Shown here: positions 1-8,739 of the stretch, piece after piece
Layout of the letters: every line of letters starts with the position of its first letter
Numbering within the stretch: position 1 is the stretch's first letter
Origin: Streptococcus oralis
Lineage (GTDB): Bacteria > Bacillota > Bacilli > Lactobacillales > Streptococcaceae
Direction: 5' to 3'
DNA length: 64,000 nt
NCBI RefSeq assembly: GCF_003943415.1
Contig: NZ_RJPK01000001.1
Span: 481,992 to 545,991, forward strand
The notes under the pieces: model-generated
The model's input: the letters and a program-made list of their open reading frames with translations, nothing else
Databases searched by the model: none
Told to the model about the DNA's origin: nothing
Program-made: the position numbers and the translations under genes

Positions 1-196
1 TATCATCTTCAATCGCAAGAGCTGGTCGCTTCATGCCGATTCGACTGGATACATAACCAACACCGTCACGTGTATCCAGAGCCGAAGTCATAATCACAAC
101 TCCCTTTCCTTGCTCTTCATAGTTATAGGCTACCTTGAGAATCTCAATCGTCTTACCTGAGTTCATAGTCCCATAACGATAATACAACTGTGCCAT
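1..196 (-). CDS. tdk: Thymidine kinase, 5' part only (cut by window edge)
   Basis: The minus strand reads from ATG at 196 into the window edge and encodes about 65 residues beginning [24 protein letters not shown] (residues 9-16) is the P-loop of type II thymidine kinases, and the following stretch ending IEDD fits the family. The enzyme phosphorylates thymidine to dTMP in the salvage pathway in the cytoplasm. The zinc-binding and lasso regions lie outside the window. It is divergent from the tautomerase gene, with 122 bp between the two starts. Seen: the P-loop and an open frame to the edge. Known: family function. Confidence 0.93.
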   Translation of the reverse strand, partial: MAQLYYRYGTMNSGKTIEILKVAYNYEEQGKGVVIMTSALDTRDGVGYVSSRIGMKRPALAIEDD

Positions 197-274
197 GCTT
201 CTATTTCACGTCCATTTCTAAATTTTTGCTACATTCTAGTATACCATATTTTCCAAAAGCTTTAAATGGCAAAA

Positions 275-285
275 TATGGTAAAAT
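275..285 (+). promoter_or_regulatory. Probable extended -10 for the tautomerase gene
   Basis: A TATGGTAAAAT stretch (hexamer TAAAAT at 280-285) lies about 34 bp before the start at 319. No convincing -35 box is visible, so this is a weak call. Confidence 0.35.
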
Positions 286-318
286 AGAAGAAATCAAAAA
301 CTAGTGGAGGAAGCTATT

Positions 319-501
319 ATGCCATTTGTTCGCATCGATTTGTTTGAAGGACGCACTCTAGAGCAAAAGAAAGCTCTCGCTAAGGAGGTTACTGAAGCAG
401 TTGTCCGCAACACAGGAGCACCTCAGTCTGCTGTCCATGTCATTATCAATGACATGCCTGAAGGAACCTACTTTCCTCAAGGTGAAATGCGCACCAAATA
501 A
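319..501 (+). CDS. 4-oxalocrotonate tautomerase family protein (60 aa)
   Basis: A 60-residue protein starting MPFVRIDLFEGR. Proline directly after the initiator Met is the catalytic base of the 4-oxalocrotonate tautomerase family once Met is removed, and the length matches the usual ~60 residues. The start at 319 is chosen over an in-frame GTG at 304 because it exposes Pro1 and because GGAGG at 306-310 sits about 8 bp upstream. In streptococci the substrate is not known and no aromatic degradation genes are nearby, so a named pathway role is not supported. A hairpin terminator follows directly. Confidence 0.85.
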   Translation: MPFVRIDLFEGRTLEQKKALAKEVTEAVVRNTGAPQSAVHVIINDMPEGTYFPQGEMRTK

Positions 502-506
502 ACTAG

Positions 507-532
507 CTTAAGCAGAATTGCTTAGGCTTTTT
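507..532 (+). terminator. Terminator after the tautomerase gene
   Basis: An 8-bp stem (507-514 with 519-526, GAAT loop) is followed by CTTTTTC, six bases after the stop codon. Confidence 0.75.
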
Positions 533-552
533 CAATCTCCAAGTGGCATCCA

Positions 553-581
553 TTGAAGAAATGGTTTAAATTTGTTACAAT
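553..581 (+). promoter_or_regulatory. Promoter of mnmE
   Basis: TTGAAG (553-558) and TACAAT (576-581) are separated by 17 bp, about 50 bp before the mnmE start. Confidence 0.6.
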
Positions 582-633
582 TTGAAAAGAGCCTTGGAGA
601 AAATTCCAAGAAAAGTGTTTTAAAGGAAGAAAT

Positions 634-2007
634 ATGATTACACGTGAATTTGATACCATTGCTGCTATCTCCACACCTCTCGGAGAAGGGGCAATCGGGA
701 TTGTCCGCCTGAGTGGAACTGACAGTTTTGCCATTGCTAAAAAAATTTTCAAAGGAAAAGACTTGAGCAAGGTTGCAAGCCATACTCTCAACTACGGACA
801 TATCGTTGACCCTCAAACTGGTAAGGTAATGGACGAGGTTATGATTGGGGCTATGAAGTCTCCAAAAACCTTCACTCGTGAGGATATTATCGAGATTAAC
901 ACCCACGGCGGGATTGCGGTGACTAACGAAATTCTCCAGTTAGCTATCCGTGAAGGAGCTCGATTGGCTGAACCGGGTGAATTTACCAAACGCGCCTTTC
1001 TAAACGGTCGCGTGGACTTGACACAGGCTGAGGCGGTGATGGACATCATCCGTGCCAAGACAGATAAGGCCATGAATATTGCAGTCAAACAATTGGACGG
1101 TTCTCTTTCTGACCTCATTAACAATACTCGCCAAGAAATCCTCAATACACTTGCCCAAGTCGAGGTCAATATCGACTATCCTGAGTATGATGATGTTGAG
1201 GAAGCTACTACTGCTGTTGTCCGCGAGAAGACTATGGAGTTTGAACAATTGCTAACCAATCTCCTTAGAACAGCTCGTCGCGGTAAGATCCTTCGCGAAG
1301 GAATTTCAACAGCTATCATCGGCCGTCCCAACGTTGGTAAATCCAGTCTTCTCAACAATCTCCTGCGTGAAGATAAGGCCATCGTAACAGACATCGCTGG
1401 TACGACACGCGATGTCATCGAAGAATACGTCAACATTAACGGGGTTCCTCTCAAATTGATTGATACAGCCGGTATCCGGGAAACAGATGATATCGTGGAA
1501 CAAATCGGTGTTGAACGTTCGAAAAAAGCCCTCAAGGAAGCTGACCTAGTACTACTAGTCCTAAACGCCAGCGAACCACTAACAGCACAAGACCGACAAC
1601 TCTTAGAAATCAGCCAGAATACCAACCGCATTATTCTACTTAATAAAACTGACCTGCCTGAAGCGATTGAAACTTCAGAACTCCCTGAATATGTCATCCG
1701 TATTTCAGTCCTGAAAAATCAAAACATTGATAAGATCGAAGAACGTATTAACAGCCTCTTCTTTGAAAATGCTGGTTTGGTCGAGCAAGATGCTACTTAC
1801 TTGTCTAACGCCCGTCATATTTCCTTGATTGAAAAGGCTGTTGAAAGCCTACAAGCTGTTAACGAAGGTCTTGAACTGGGTATGCCAGTTGATTTGTTAC
1901 AAGTTGACTTGACTCGCACATGGGAAATCCTCGGTGAAATTACCGGAGATGCCGCACCAGATGAACTCATTACCCAACTCTTTAGCCAATTCTGTTTAGG
2001 AAAATAA
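634..2007 (+). CDS. mnmE: tRNA modification GTPase MnmE
   Basis: A 457-residue protein, the usual MnmE length. With MnmG it installs the (carboxymethyl)aminomethyl group at U34 of certain tRNAs. Visible parts: an N-terminal tetrahydrofolate-binding domain (about 1-120), a helical domain with an inserted G domain carrying GRPNVGKSS at about 230-238, DTAG at about 277 and NKTD at about 337, and the C-terminal FCLGK motif with its conserved cysteine. An RBS (AAGGAAG) precedes the ATG. The gene is monocistronic here, with its own promoter and a hairpin terminator at 2010-2043 shared with convergent dapA. Confidence 0.97.
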   Translation: MITREFDTIAAISTPLGEGAIGIVRLSGTDSFAIAKKIFKGKDLSKVASHTLNYGHIVDPQTGKVMDEVMIGAMKSPKTFTREDIIEINTHGGIAVTNEILQLAIREGARLAEPGEFTKRAFLNGRVDLTQAEAVMDIIRAKTDKAMNIAVKQLDGSLSDLINNTRQEILNTLAQVEVNIDYPEYDDVEEATTAVVREKTMEFEQLLTNLLRTARRGKILREGISTAIIGRPNVGKSSLLNNLLREDKAIVTDIAGTTRDVIEEYVNINGVPLKLIDTAGIRETDDIVEQIGVERSKKALKEADLVLLVLNASEPLTAQDRQLLEISQNTNRIILLNKTDLPEAIETSELPEYVIRISVLKNQNIDKIEERINSLFFENAGLVEQDATYLSNARHISLIEKAVESLQAVNEGLELGMPVDLLQVDLTRTWEILGEITGDAAPDELITQLFSQFCLGK

Positions 2008-2009
2008 GA

Positions 2010-2043
2010 AAAATCCATGATCGTTCTTGCGGTCATGGATTTT
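2010..2043. terminator. Bidirectional terminator between mnmE and dapA
   Basis: An 11-bp perfect stem (2010-2020 with 2033-2043) has A/T-rich ends, so it can end both convergent transcripts. Confidence 0.85.
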
Positions 2044-2053
2044 ATTGTCTTTA

Positions 2054-2989
2054 TTAGTAATCTGGTCTTAGGACACCTGTTACGGTTGCCTTAGTTGCTT
2101 CGTAGTCACCATCTACGACAACCTTGATAATGCGTTTGGCATCTTCTTCTGGCGCTGGAACTAGAGGTAATCGAGTTGGTCCAGCATCAAATCCCATATA
2201 GTTCAAAACAGCCTTAACTGGAGCAGGACTTGGATAAGAGAAGAGGGCGTTGACCTTAGGAATGAATTTACGCTGAATAGCTGCTGCTTTCTTCATATCG
2301 CTTTCTGCAATGGCAGTGAACATCTCGTGCATCTCATCTCCATTTGTATGGGATGCAACAGAGATAACTCCATCTGCACCAAGGTTCATGGCATGGAAAG
2401 CATCTCCATCCTCACCAGTATAAATCAAGAACTCTTCTGGTTTATGCTCAATCAAGTAAGCCATATTGGCCAAACTAGTACATTCCTTGACACCAATGAT
2501 ATTTGGATGGTCAGCCAAACGAAGCATGGTTTCTGGAGTTAATTCGACAACCACACGTCCTGGAATGTTATAAATGATAATAGGTAAATCTGATGCATCC
2601 GCAATAGCTTTAAAGTGCTGGTACATCCCTTCTTGTGATGGTTTGTTATAGTATGGTACGATTGCAAGTCCTGCAGCAAATCCACCGAACACAGCCACCT
2701 CTTTGACAAACTCGATAGAGTCACGTGTGTCATTGGTCCCTACACCCGCAATCAAAGGAACACGTCCATTGACAACCTTTTGCACAGCCGCAAAGAGTTC
2801 CAACTCTTCATCGTGAGTCAAGGTCGGACTCTCAGCAGTCGTCCCTGCAAGAAGAATGCCGTCTGTATGATGGGCCAATAAATGCTCAATCAAGGCAGGA
2901 ATGGCATCAAAGTTGATGGAACCATCCTCATGGAAAGGGGTAATAAAGGCTGTAATGATTTTACATTCTTTTAGTTCTTGGTAAGACAT
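2054..2989 (-). CDS. dapA: 4-hydroxy-tetrahydrodipicolinate synthase
   Basis: A 311-residue enzyme condensing pyruvate with aspartate semialdehyde in the lysine/diaminopimelate pathway. Numbering from the ATG at 2989, GTTAES holds the active-site threonine pair (50-51), Tyr140 lies in YNIPGR, and the Schiff-base lysine Lys168 lies in GVKECT. The ATG at 2989 is preferred over a GTG three codons earlier because AGAGAGGTG then sits about 6 bp upstream. It follows asd after a 51-bp gap on the same strand, and Asd makes its substrate, so the two likely form an operon supplying lysine for the peptidoglycan stem peptide. Confidence 0.97.
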   Translation of the reverse strand: MSYQELKECKIITAFITPFHEDGSINFDAIPALIEHLLAHHTDGILLAGTTAESPTLTHDEELELFAAVQKVVNGRVPLIAGVGTNDTRDSIEFVKEVAVFGGFAAGLAIVPYYNKPSQEGMYQHFKAIADASDLPIIIYNIPGRVVVELTPETMLRLADHPNIIGVKECTSLANMAYLIEHKPEEFLIYTGEDGDAFHAMNLGADGVISVASHTNGDEMHEMFTAIAESDMKKAAAIQRKFIPKVNALFSYPSPAPVKAVLNYMGFDAGPTRLPLVPAPEEDAKRIIKVVVDGDYEATKATVTGVLRPDY

Positions 2990-3040
2990 GAGAAACACCT
3001 CTCTATTTCAAAGAAGGAGTTCATTCGAACTCCTAAACCA

Positions 3041-4117
3041 TTATTTCAATTCAAATTTCAGCTCAGCTGTTGGACGGACCAAACCACGCTCATGAAGCGT
3101 TTCTGCGATCTGTACAGAGTTCCAAGCAGCACCTTTGAGGAGGTTATCTGAAACAACCCACATGTGAATTCCTTTTTCAGAATCCAAGTCCTTACGGATA
3201 CGACCAACAAAGGTATCACGCGAACCTACTGCATTGATGGCTTGTGGGTAGACTTGGTTAGCCACATCATCCTCCAGAACTGCACCTGGGAAGGCTGCGA
3301 TGGCTGCTTTGACTTCTTCGATTGGAGCCACTTCTTTTGTTTCGATGTAAACAGACTCAGAGTGAGCTGACAAGACTGGAATACGAACACATGTAGCAGA
3401 AACTGCGATACTATCGTCTTCCATGATTTTCTTGGTTTCCTTGGTCATCTTCATCTCTTCGTAAGTATAATCATTGTCAGTGAAGACATCGATTTGTGGA
3501 AGTGCGTTAAAGGCGATTGGATAGTGTTTCTTGTCTCCACCTGAAGGCAAGATTTCGGCATGTAAATCACGTGGGTTCACACCATCATTTAAAACTTCAC
3601 GAAGTTCACGTTGAGTTTCAAGAATAGCTCCCATACCAGCACCTGAAACAGCTTGGTAAGTTGAAACGATGATACGGTCTAAGCCCCATTTTTGACGAAC
3701 TGGCTCAAGCGCCACCATCATTTGGATAGTTGAACAGTTAGGACAGGCAATGATGCCGTTGTGGGCATCAAGTGCATGAGCATTGACTTCTGGAACAACC
3801 AAAGGAACATCTGGATTTTGGCGGAAATAAGATGTATTATCCACCACTACCGCTCCAGCTTTAACGGCGTATGGTGCATACTTAGCTGATGTAGAACCAC
3901 CTGCTGAAAAGAGAGCAATATCAACACCTTCAAAAGCTGTCTCAGTCGTTTCCTCAATCGTAATATCTTGATCTTTAAATTTCAAAGTCTTACCTGCTGA
4001 ACGTGCAGAAGCAAGGTAACGAATTTTTTCGATAGGAAGTGTTGATTCTTCCAACATTTTTATCATCTGAGCTCCGACAGCACCTGTCGCGCCGACTACA
4101 GCAACTGTATATCCCAT
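3041..4117 (-). CDS. asd: Aspartate-semialdehyde dehydrogenase
   Basis: A 358-residue NADPH-dependent enzyme reducing aspartyl phosphate to aspartate semialdehyde, the branch point to lysine, threonine and methionine. The N-terminal Rossmann motif is VVGATGAVG (7-15). The catalytic cysteine is Cys128 in [10 protein letters not shown] catalytic histidine is expected further on in this family. It is the first gene of asd-dapA, with its own promoter (4163-4191). The structured asd RNA with a separate promoter and terminator lies just upstream on the same strand. Confidence 0.97.
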   Translation of the reverse strand: MGYTVAVVGATGAVGAQMIKMLEESTLPIEKIRYLASARSAGKTLKFKDQDITIEETTETAFEGVDIALFSAGGSTSAKYAPYAVKAGAVVVDNTSYFRQNPDVPLVVPEVNAHALDAHNGIIACPNCSTIQMMVALEPVRQKWGLDRIIVSTYQAVSGAGMGAILETQRELREVLNDGVNPRDLHAEILPSGGDKKHYPIAFNALPQIDVFTDNDYTYEEMKMTKETKKIMEDDSIAVSATCVRIPVLSAHSESVYIETKEVAPIEEVKAAIAAFPGAVLEDDVANQVYPQAINAVGSRDTFVGRIRKDLDSEKGIHMWVVSDNLLKGAAWNSVQIAETLHERGLVRPTAELKFELK

Positions 4118-4162
4118 AAATAACCTCTTTCGGAATTTTCTAAAAATTTCTATAATAGAAGT

Positions 4163-4191
4163 ATTATACTACTTTTTCTAAAAATTGAAAA
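4163..4191 (-). promoter_or_regulatory. Promoter of asd-dapA
   Basis: On the minus strand TTTTCA (4186-4191) and TATAAT (4163-4168) are 17 bp apart, downstream of the asd RNA terminator, so asd does not need read-through from that RNA. Confidence 0.7.
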
Positions 4192-4220
4192 GCATTTTTA
4201 GACTATATTTTCTGAAAACT

Positions 4221-4362
4221 AAAAATCCCTAGCCATTCGACTAGGGACTAAGAGGCATCTTCATGTGATGAGCAGGTTCACACAACTCATCAAGGTCCGC
4301 TCCTGCGTTATGACCTCCTTATGCTCAATAGTAGTCCGAAGACTACCTATCGACTCATCGCA
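4221..4362 (-). ncRNA. asd RNA motif (streptococcal small RNA upstream of asd)
   Basis: A compact minus-strand transcription unit of about 140 nt with no open frame. A consensus promoter (TTGACA 4392-4397, 17 bp, TAGAAT 4369-4374) predicts a start near 4362. The RNA can form a stable TTCG-loop hairpin (GTAGTC/GACTAC extended by a bulged CGATA/TATTG) and a multibranched domain closed by AAGGAGG/CCTCTT, and it ends in a 7-bp terminator stem (4226-4247) with a U run. Position and structure fit the published asd RNA motif of Lactobacillales, which was seen as a small RNA in S. pyogenes. The motif name rests on context and memory; no covariance search was run. Function is unknown. Confidence 0.75.
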
Positions 4363-4368
4363 ACTACT

Positions 4369-4397
4369 ATTCTACTAGATAGAGTCACATTTGTCAA
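4369..4397 (-). promoter_or_regulatory. Strong promoter of the asd RNA
   Basis: TTGACA at 4392-4397, a 17-bp spacer, and TAGAAT at 4369-4374, read on the minus strand. It is one of the best sigma-70 matches in the window. Confidence 0.85.
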
Positions 4398-4437
4398 TAG
4401 ACAAAACTCTTTAGCTTCATTATCACAGAAGTATAAG

Positions 4438-4460
4438 AAAAACCTTGGCTTCCCAAGGTC
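4438..4460 (-). terminator. Terminator downstream of tRNA-Thr
   Basis: Minus-strand stem ACCTTGG/CCAAGGT with a GAAG loop, followed by a T run. Confidence 0.8.
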
Positions 4461-4475
4461 ATTTCGTTTCTATCA

Positions 4476-4548
4476 TGCTAATTGCCGGGATTGAACCGGC
4501 GACCTCATCCTTACCATGGATGCGCTCTGCCAACTGAGCTAAATCAGC
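4476..4548 (-). tRNA. tRNA-Thr (anticodon GGT)
   Basis: A 73-nt minus-strand cloverleaf. The 7-bp acceptor stem pairs GCTGATT with AATTAGC, including one G-T pair. The D arm contains GCTCAGTTGGCAGAGC, the anticodon stem CATCC/GGATG encloses a loop with GGT, and the T arm contains GGTTCAATCCC. CCA is not encoded. A terminator follows at 4438-4460. The gene stands alone, not in an rRNA-linked cluster. Confidence 0.97.
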
Positions 4549-4613
4549 TTACCTAAAAAGTATACTATAGTTCTATGCTCTTGTCAAGCGCTCTCTTTTA
4601 ATTTTATGGAATG

Positions 4614-4644
4614 AAAAAAGCTAGATTTAGCAAGAATCTAGCTT
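4614..4644 (-). terminator. Terminator of queT
   Basis: A 10-bp stem (4618-4627 with 4635-4644) just past the queT stop, with a T run on the minus strand. Confidence 0.85.
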
Positions 4645-4653
4645 ATAAACTTC

Positions 4654-5163
4654 TTATTTTGTAAGGTCGATTCGCTGTCCTAGTTTACCAATCAAAATCG
4701 CACCAACGATAAGGGATGCAAACTCTCCAATCCCTGTAGAAAACCAAGTGAAGAAGAATGGAGCTTCAGCAACGATATGAAGTTCTGCTGCAATGGTAAT
4801 CATTGAAATAGAGAATAGGATTGAAAAGAAGAAATGATCTTTTCGAATCAAACCATTGAACAAAAAGTCCTTCTTGTACTTACTAAAGAGCCAGACACCT
4901 AAACTTAAAAAGACTAGGGTAGATCCCCCTCCAACAAAGACATCAATCATACCAAAACTAAAGAAATTAGCAATCATACAACCAATCGTCACACCAATGA
5001 TATATTTAGGATTGTAAAAGGCTAGAAAATTCATCATCTCAGAGATACGGAACTGGTAAGCACCGTAGCTAATAGCATTTAGCGGTGGGGTAATGGTCAA
5101 AACCACATAGATAGCAGCAACGATAGCAATATCTGCCATGTCACGAACAGTTAAATTTTTCAT
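4654..5163 (-). CDS. queT: QueT family queuosine-precursor transporter
   Basis: A 169-residue integral membrane protein, rich in hydrophobic segments, of the COG4708/QueT family. It is thought to be the substrate-binding subunit of an ECF-type transporter for the queuosine precursor preQ1. The ATG at 5163 (MKNLTVRDMADIAIV) is taken as start; an open frame continues 20 codons further upstream, but that part is the riboswitch. The preQ1-II riboswitch at 5167-5224, with its RBS inside the aptamer, indicates translational repression by preQ1 and supports the substrate call. Energizing ECF subunits are not in the window. Confidence 0.92.
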   Translation of the reverse strand: MKNLTVRDMADIAIVAAIYVVLTITPPLNAISYGAYQFRISEMMNFLAFYNPKYIIGVTIGCMIANFFSFGMIDVFVGGGSTLVFLSLGVWLFSKYKKDFLFNGLIRKDHFFFSILFSISMITIAAELHIVAEAPFFFTWFSTGIGEFASLIVGAILIGKLGQRIDLTK

Positions 5164-5166
5164 GTT

Positions 5167-5224
5167 TTCTCCTTTGGCGGTTTCCCGCGTGAAATATGCT
5201 TGGTGAAAGAAGCTAAGCACCAAG
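5167..5224 (-). promoter_or_regulatory. preQ1-II riboswitch controlling queT
   Basis: The minus strand reads CTTGGTGCTTAGC at 5224 and onward. CTTGGTG/CACCAAG forms the first stem, then comes a short joining segment, then a CGCGG/CCGCC-containing part that ends in the Shine-Dalgarno AAAGGAG, 4 to 5 bp before the queT ATG. This order matches the preQ1-II class known from streptococcal COG4708 genes, in which ligand binding hides the SD. A further small hairpin (GGTTGA/TCAACC) lies immediately 5' of the aptamer. Confidence 0.92.
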
Positions 5225-5246
5225 GGTTGATTGAATCAACCTTACT

Positions 5247-5280
5247 AGTATAGCACAATATATGACTTTATGCTATACTA
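5247..5280. promoter_or_regulatory. Divergent extended -10 promoters forming an inverted repeat
   Basis: TAGTATAGCA (5247-5256) and TGCTATACTA (5271-5280) are perfect inverted copies. Each contains an extended -10 (TGCTATACT), one pointing to queT and the other to the GtrA-like gene. Neither has a strong -35 box. Confidence 0.7.
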
Positions 5281-5285
5281 AAATT

Positions 5286-5717
5286 ATGAAAAATCAAATA
5301 AAAGCTTTCTTTGATAACGAGATTCTCTCCTACTTATTTTTCGGTGGTGCTACTACTTTAGTGTCTATCCTATCACGTTTAGCTATCTACCATATCAGTC
5401 ATCAGGAAATCCTAGCAACTGCACTGGCAAATATTATCGGTATCCTCTTTGCCTTTCTCACAAATGATACAATCGTCTTTAAACAAGAGAGAAGGAATTG
5501 GCCGACTCGCCTGGCTAAGTTTTTCTTAGCTCGTCTCTTTACCTTTGGTCTTGATATCCTTTTAACTTATATCTTTGTTACATCTTATCCCGATATTATC
5601 GGACGATTTGTCAACAATCAACTAGATCAGGTTAATGCCATCGAAACGCTAATTGCGCAGGTTTTGATTATCATTCTTAACTATATTTTTAGTAAAATAT
5701 ACGTTTTTTATAAATGA
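5286..5717 (+). CDS. GtrA family membrane protein
   Basis: A 143-residue protein with four predicted hydrophobic segments. The N-terminal pattern (ILSYLFFGGATTLVSIL, then an F-LTNDTIVF segment) fits the GtrA family, which is thought to move or modify lipid-linked sugars during cell-surface glycosylation. The ATG at 5286 is chosen because it begins the family-like sequence, although no clear Shine-Dalgarno precedes it. The -10 hexamer TATACT ends only 6 bp before the ATG, so the transcript could be leaderless. The specific glycosyl pathway cannot be told from the context (queT on one side, mscL on the other). Confidence 0.85.
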   Translation: MKNQIKAFFDNEILSYLFFGGATTLVSILSRLAIYHISHQEILATALANIIGILFAFLTNDTIVFKQERRNWPTRLAKFFLARLFTFGLDILLTYIFVTSYPDIIGRFVNNQLDQVNAIETLIAQVLIIILNYIFSKIYVFYK

Positions 5718-5741
5718 AATGGATGTCATTAAGCATTAAGG

Positions 5742-5770
5742 TTGCAATATTTAGGTATTTCAGGTACAAT
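5742..5770 (+). promoter_or_regulatory. Promoter of mscL
   Basis: TTGCAA (5742-5747) and TACAAT (5765-5770) with a 17-bp spacer, 25 bp before the ATG. Confidence 0.65.
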
Positions 5771-5795
5771 TAAGATTAGTTTTTGAAAGGAAATT

Positions 5796-6182
5796 ATGAA
5801 AATGTTAAAAGATCTTAAAGAATTTTTGCTTCGTGGCAATGTCGTTGACCTTGCTGTCGGTGTAATCATCGCCTCTGCTTTCGGTGCTATCGTTACTTCA
5901 TTTGTTAATGATATCATCACTCCACTCCTATTGAACCCAGCCTTGGAAGCTGCGAAAGTACAAAACATCGCTGAGCTTGCATGGAATGGTGTTACATATG
6001 GTAAATTCTTGAGTGCTATTATCAACTTCCTTGTTGTAGGTACTGTTCTCTTCTTCGTTATTAAAGCTATGGAAAAAGCTCAAAGCCTTACTAAAAAAGA
6101 AGAAGCTGCTGAGGAAGCTCCAGCTGGTCCAACTGAGTTGGAAGTACTTCAAGAAATCAAAGCTCTTCTGGAGAAAAAATAA
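5796..6182 (+). CDS. mscL: Large-conductance mechanosensitive channel MscL
   Basis: A 128-residue inner-membrane channel that opens under membrane tension to release solutes on hypo-osmotic shock. The amphipathic N-terminal helix is followed by the conserved TM1 stretch GNVVDLAVGVIIASAFG, a loop, TM2 (about 68-95) and a charged C-terminal helix (about 97-128). Length is near the family's usual. An RBS (GAAAGGAA) precedes the start; the gene has its own promoter and a terminator at 6189-6220, so it is monocistronic. Confidence 0.97.
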   Translation: MKMLKDLKEFLLRGNVVDLAVGVIIASAFGAIVTSFVNDIITPLLLNPALEAAKVQNIAELAWNGVTYGKFLSAIINFLVVGTVLFFVIKAMEKAQSLTKKEEAAEEAPAGPTELEVLQEIKALLEKK

Positions 6183-6188
6183 GACAGA

Positions 6189-6220
6189 TAAAGGATCTAG
6201 CTTCATGCTAAATCCTTTTT
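6189..6220 (+). terminator. Terminator of mscL
   Basis: AAGGAT..ATCCTT with an inner TAGC/GCTA stem, followed by T5. Confidence 0.8.
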
Positions 6221-6229
6221 CTTTACTCT

Positions 6230-7324
6230 TTACTCTTTCGGCAATTTACCAGCCTTTTCGAGCATTTTCTTAATCAAGTAAGGCATCTTCACATTTTCAC
6301 GACCTTTTTTCTCAATCAGTTTTTTCACAAATTCTGGCATCTGAAGGTCGTCTGTCTCCTCCATGATGTCCTTTGTAGTTGCTGAAGGTGCTAACTCATC
6401 AAAGGTTTCTTCTTCTGGTAGAAATTCCTTAAATTCTTTATGTTCATTGGCTCTTACAGTATCAACTAAAGCATCAATTAAACGGGAATCTGTGTTTGGC
6501 ATAGGTGGTCGATGGTAGGTTACACCTAATTCTTGACATAATTCATAACATTCTACATCGTTATCAAAAAGAACTTCGATATGCTCACTGATAAAGCTAA
6601 TTGGGACAAAGATATAATGCTCTGGATGTTGTTTCTGTTCTCTCAAATACTCGAGTACATCTGGCTTGATCCAAGGGATTCCAATATCACTCTCGCTCTG
6701 CCAAGTATTGGTATACTGGTCTGAGGTTAGACTGAGTTGCTCTGCTATCAACTTGCTATTATCAAAAATCTGATCGATATAAGGATCTCCAAAGTCTAAG
6801 GCGAAAATTGGAACACTATGGGCTGAGAAGAGCACCTTAAAGGACTCCCCTCCCACTTCGTCTCTCAAGATTTTACCAACCTCATCTGTCCAAAAGTTCA
6901 GCAAAGACTGTTGCTGATACCAATCCTTAATGACTAAAAATCGAATCTGCTGGCTTTCCAGAAACTTCTCATACCCCATGACTGAGTAAAAGGAATAATG
7001 AGGTTCTAAAATCAAGCAAATACATTCTTCAACACCATCAGCCTCCATCTGCCTGATCACATCAGGGATAAAGGGGCGAGAAAATTTGTTAGCAAAGTAG
7101 ATGCCATACTCTTCTCCTAACCGTTCCTTGACTAAACTGACCTCATCACGTGTAATCCTCTGCAGGGGCGTACCACCAATACGAACATAGTTGTCATAGA
7201 GAGTCTGAATCTCGTGATCTTGGGGTCTGATTCCACGACGAATATTGGTAAAAAAATCCGCCACACTCTCAAAGGTAATCTCTTCTGGCGAACCGAATGT
7301 CATCATTAAAATTGCTTTTTTCAT
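6230..7324 (-). CDS. hemH: Ferrochelatase (HemH family)
   Basis: A 364-residue protein starting [15 protein letters not shown]. It has the ferrochelatase fold signature, including the metal-inserting histidine (about His169, in FSAHSVP) and a downstream conserved acidic motif ([12 protein letters not shown], about 245-256). The family inserts iron into porphyrin in the cytoplasm or at the membrane. The C-terminal ~55 residues are charged and look like a tail beyond the core. No other heme-synthesis gene is in the window, and streptococci generally lack the pathway, so it may act on scavenged porphyrin. That role is inference. Confidence 0.93.
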   Translation of the reverse strand: MKKAILMMTFGSPEEITFESVADFFTNIRRGIRPQDHEIQTLYDNYVRIGGTPLQRITRDEVSLVKERLGEEYGIYFANKFSRPFIPDVIRQMEADGVEECICLILEPHYSFYSVMGYEKFLESQQIRFLVIKDWYQQQSLLNFWTDEVGKILRDEVGGESFKVLFSAHSVPIFALDFGDPYIDQIFDNSKLIAEQLSLTSDQYTNTWQSESDIGIPWIKPDVLEYLREQKQHPEHYIFVPISFISEHIEVLFDNDVECYELCQELGVTYHRPPMPNTDSRLIDALVDTVRANEHKEFKEFLPEEETFDELAPSATTKDIMEETDDLQMPEFVKKLIEKKGRENVKMPYLIKKMLEKAGKLPKE

Positions 7325-7420
7325 TGATATGTCCTTGTGATGTTTTTTTCAATTACCATTCTACCATGAAATATATAATAAATAAACGCTTTCATTCATT
7401 TTATTTTTATTTACTTCTCT

Positions 7421-7449
7421 TTGTCTTTCTCTCCATTCTATGATACAAT
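7421..7449 (+). promoter_or_regulatory. Promoter of pepT
   Basis: TTGTCT (7421-7426) and TACAAT (7444-7449) are 17 bp apart; the gene starts 27 bp downstream. Confidence 0.65.
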
Positions 7450-7476
7450 GAAAAAAATGATATTAAAGGAGTTTTT

Positions 7477-8700
7477 ATGACTTATCCCAACCTTTTAGAT
7501 CGTTTCTTGACCTACGTTAAGGTCAATACGCGTTCTGATGAACACTCTACTACTACTCCAAGTACGCAAAGCCAGGTTGATTTTGCGACCAATGTTCTTA
7601 TTCCTGAAATGAAACGTGTCGGTCTGCAAAACGTCTACTACCTTCCAAATGGTTTTGCGATTGGTACCTTACCAGCTAATGACCCAAGCTTGACACGCAA
7701 GATTGGCTTCATCTCCCACATGGATACAGCTGATTTTAATGCTGAAGGAGTTAATCCGCAAGTCATCGAAAATTACGATGGTGGAGCTATCGACTTGGGT
7801 GATTCTGGATTTAAACTCGATCCGACTGATTTCAAGAGCCTTGAGAAATATCCAGGTCAAACCCTCATCACAACCGACGGTACGACCTTGCTAGGTGCTG
7901 ATGACAAGTCAGGGATTGCTGAGATTATGACTGCTATCGAATACTTGACTGCCCATCCTGAAATCAAGCATTGTGAAATTCGTGTTGGTTTTGGACCAGA
8001 TGAAGAAATCGGTGTCGGTGCCAATAAGTTTGATGCAGATGACTTTGATGTTGACTTTGCCTACACTGTTGATGGTGGCCCACTAGGTGAACTTCAGTAC
8101 GAAACTTTCTCAGCAGCTGCTGCTGAACTTCATTTCCAAGGGCGCAATGTTCATCCTGGTACTGCCAAAGGACAGATGGTCAATGCCCTTCAGCTTGCCA
8201 TTGATTTTCATAATCAACTTCCTGAGAATGACCGACCAGAACTGACAGATGGTTACCAAGGTTTCTATCATCTCATGGATGTGTCAGGTAGTGTTGAGGA
8301 AGCGCGTGCAAGCTATATCATTCGAGACTTTGAAAAAGATGCCTTTGAAGCTCGTAAGGAAGCCATGCAGGACATTGCTGACAAGATGAATCAAGAGCTT
8401 GGGAATAATCGCGTGACCCTAACTCTGACAGACCAGTACTACAATATGAAGGAAGTCATCGAGAAAGACATGACACCTATTACTATTGCTAAAGCTGTTA
8501 TGGAAGATCTAGGGATTACGCCTATTATCGAACCAATTCGCGGTGGGACTGATGGGTCTAAGATTTCCTTTATGGGAATCCCAACTCCAAATATCTTTGC
8601 AGGTGGTGAAAACATGCATGGACGCTTTGAATACGTCAGCCTTCAGACTATGGAGCGTGCGGTGGATACCATCATTGGCATTGTATCTTATAAAGACTAA
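7477..8700 (+). CDS. pepT: Peptidase T (tripeptide aminopeptidase)
   Basis: A 407-residue M20B metallopeptidase that removes the N-terminal residue of tripeptides in the cytoplasm. Zinc-binding and catalytic motifs are in order: HMDTAD (His at about 81), [26 protein letters not shown] and, near the C-terminus, MHGRFEYV. The dimerization domain lies between about 205 and 315. Length and motif order match PepT. A consensus promoter, an AAAGGAG RBS and a terminator at 8701-8739 make it monocistronic. Confidence 0.97.
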   Translation: MTYPNLLDRFLTYVKVNTRSDEHSTTTPSTQSQVDFATNVLIPEMKRVGLQNVYYLPNGFAIGTLPANDPSLTRKIGFISHMDTADFNAEGVNPQVIENYDGGAIDLGDSGFKLDPTDFKSLEKYPGQTLITTDGTTLLGADDKSGIAEIMTAIEYLTAHPEIKHCEIRVGFGPDEEIGVGANKFDADDFDVDFAYTVDGGPLGELQYETFSAAAAELHFQGRNVHPGTAKGQMVNALQLAIDFHNQLPENDRPELTDGYQGFYHLMDVSGSVEEARASYIIRDFEKDAFEARKEAMQDIADKMNQELGNNRVTLTLTDQYYNMKEVIEKDMTPITIAKAVMEDLGITPIIEPIRGGTDGSKISFMGIPTPNIFAGGENMHGRFEYVSLQTMERAVDTIIGIVSYKD

Positions 8701-8739
8701 AAAAGACGAGGTAGCTCAGCTACTTCGCCTTTCTTTTTA
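8701..8739. terminator. Bidirectional terminator between pepT and the pht gene
   Basis: A 9-bp stem (8707-8715 with 8719-8727, one G-T pair) flanked by AAAAG and CTTTC/TTTTT. Confidence 0.8.

Noticed and set aside
4221..4397. T-box, lysine riboswitch or 6S RNA upstream of asd
   Set aside because: No T-box GGUGGNACC sequence, no L-box core, and not the long bubble hairpin of 6S; the asd RNA motif fits better.
5164..5223. A 20-codon N-terminal extension of queT
   Set aside because: The stretch is the preQ1-II riboswitch with the RBS inside it; the extension has no family-like sequence.
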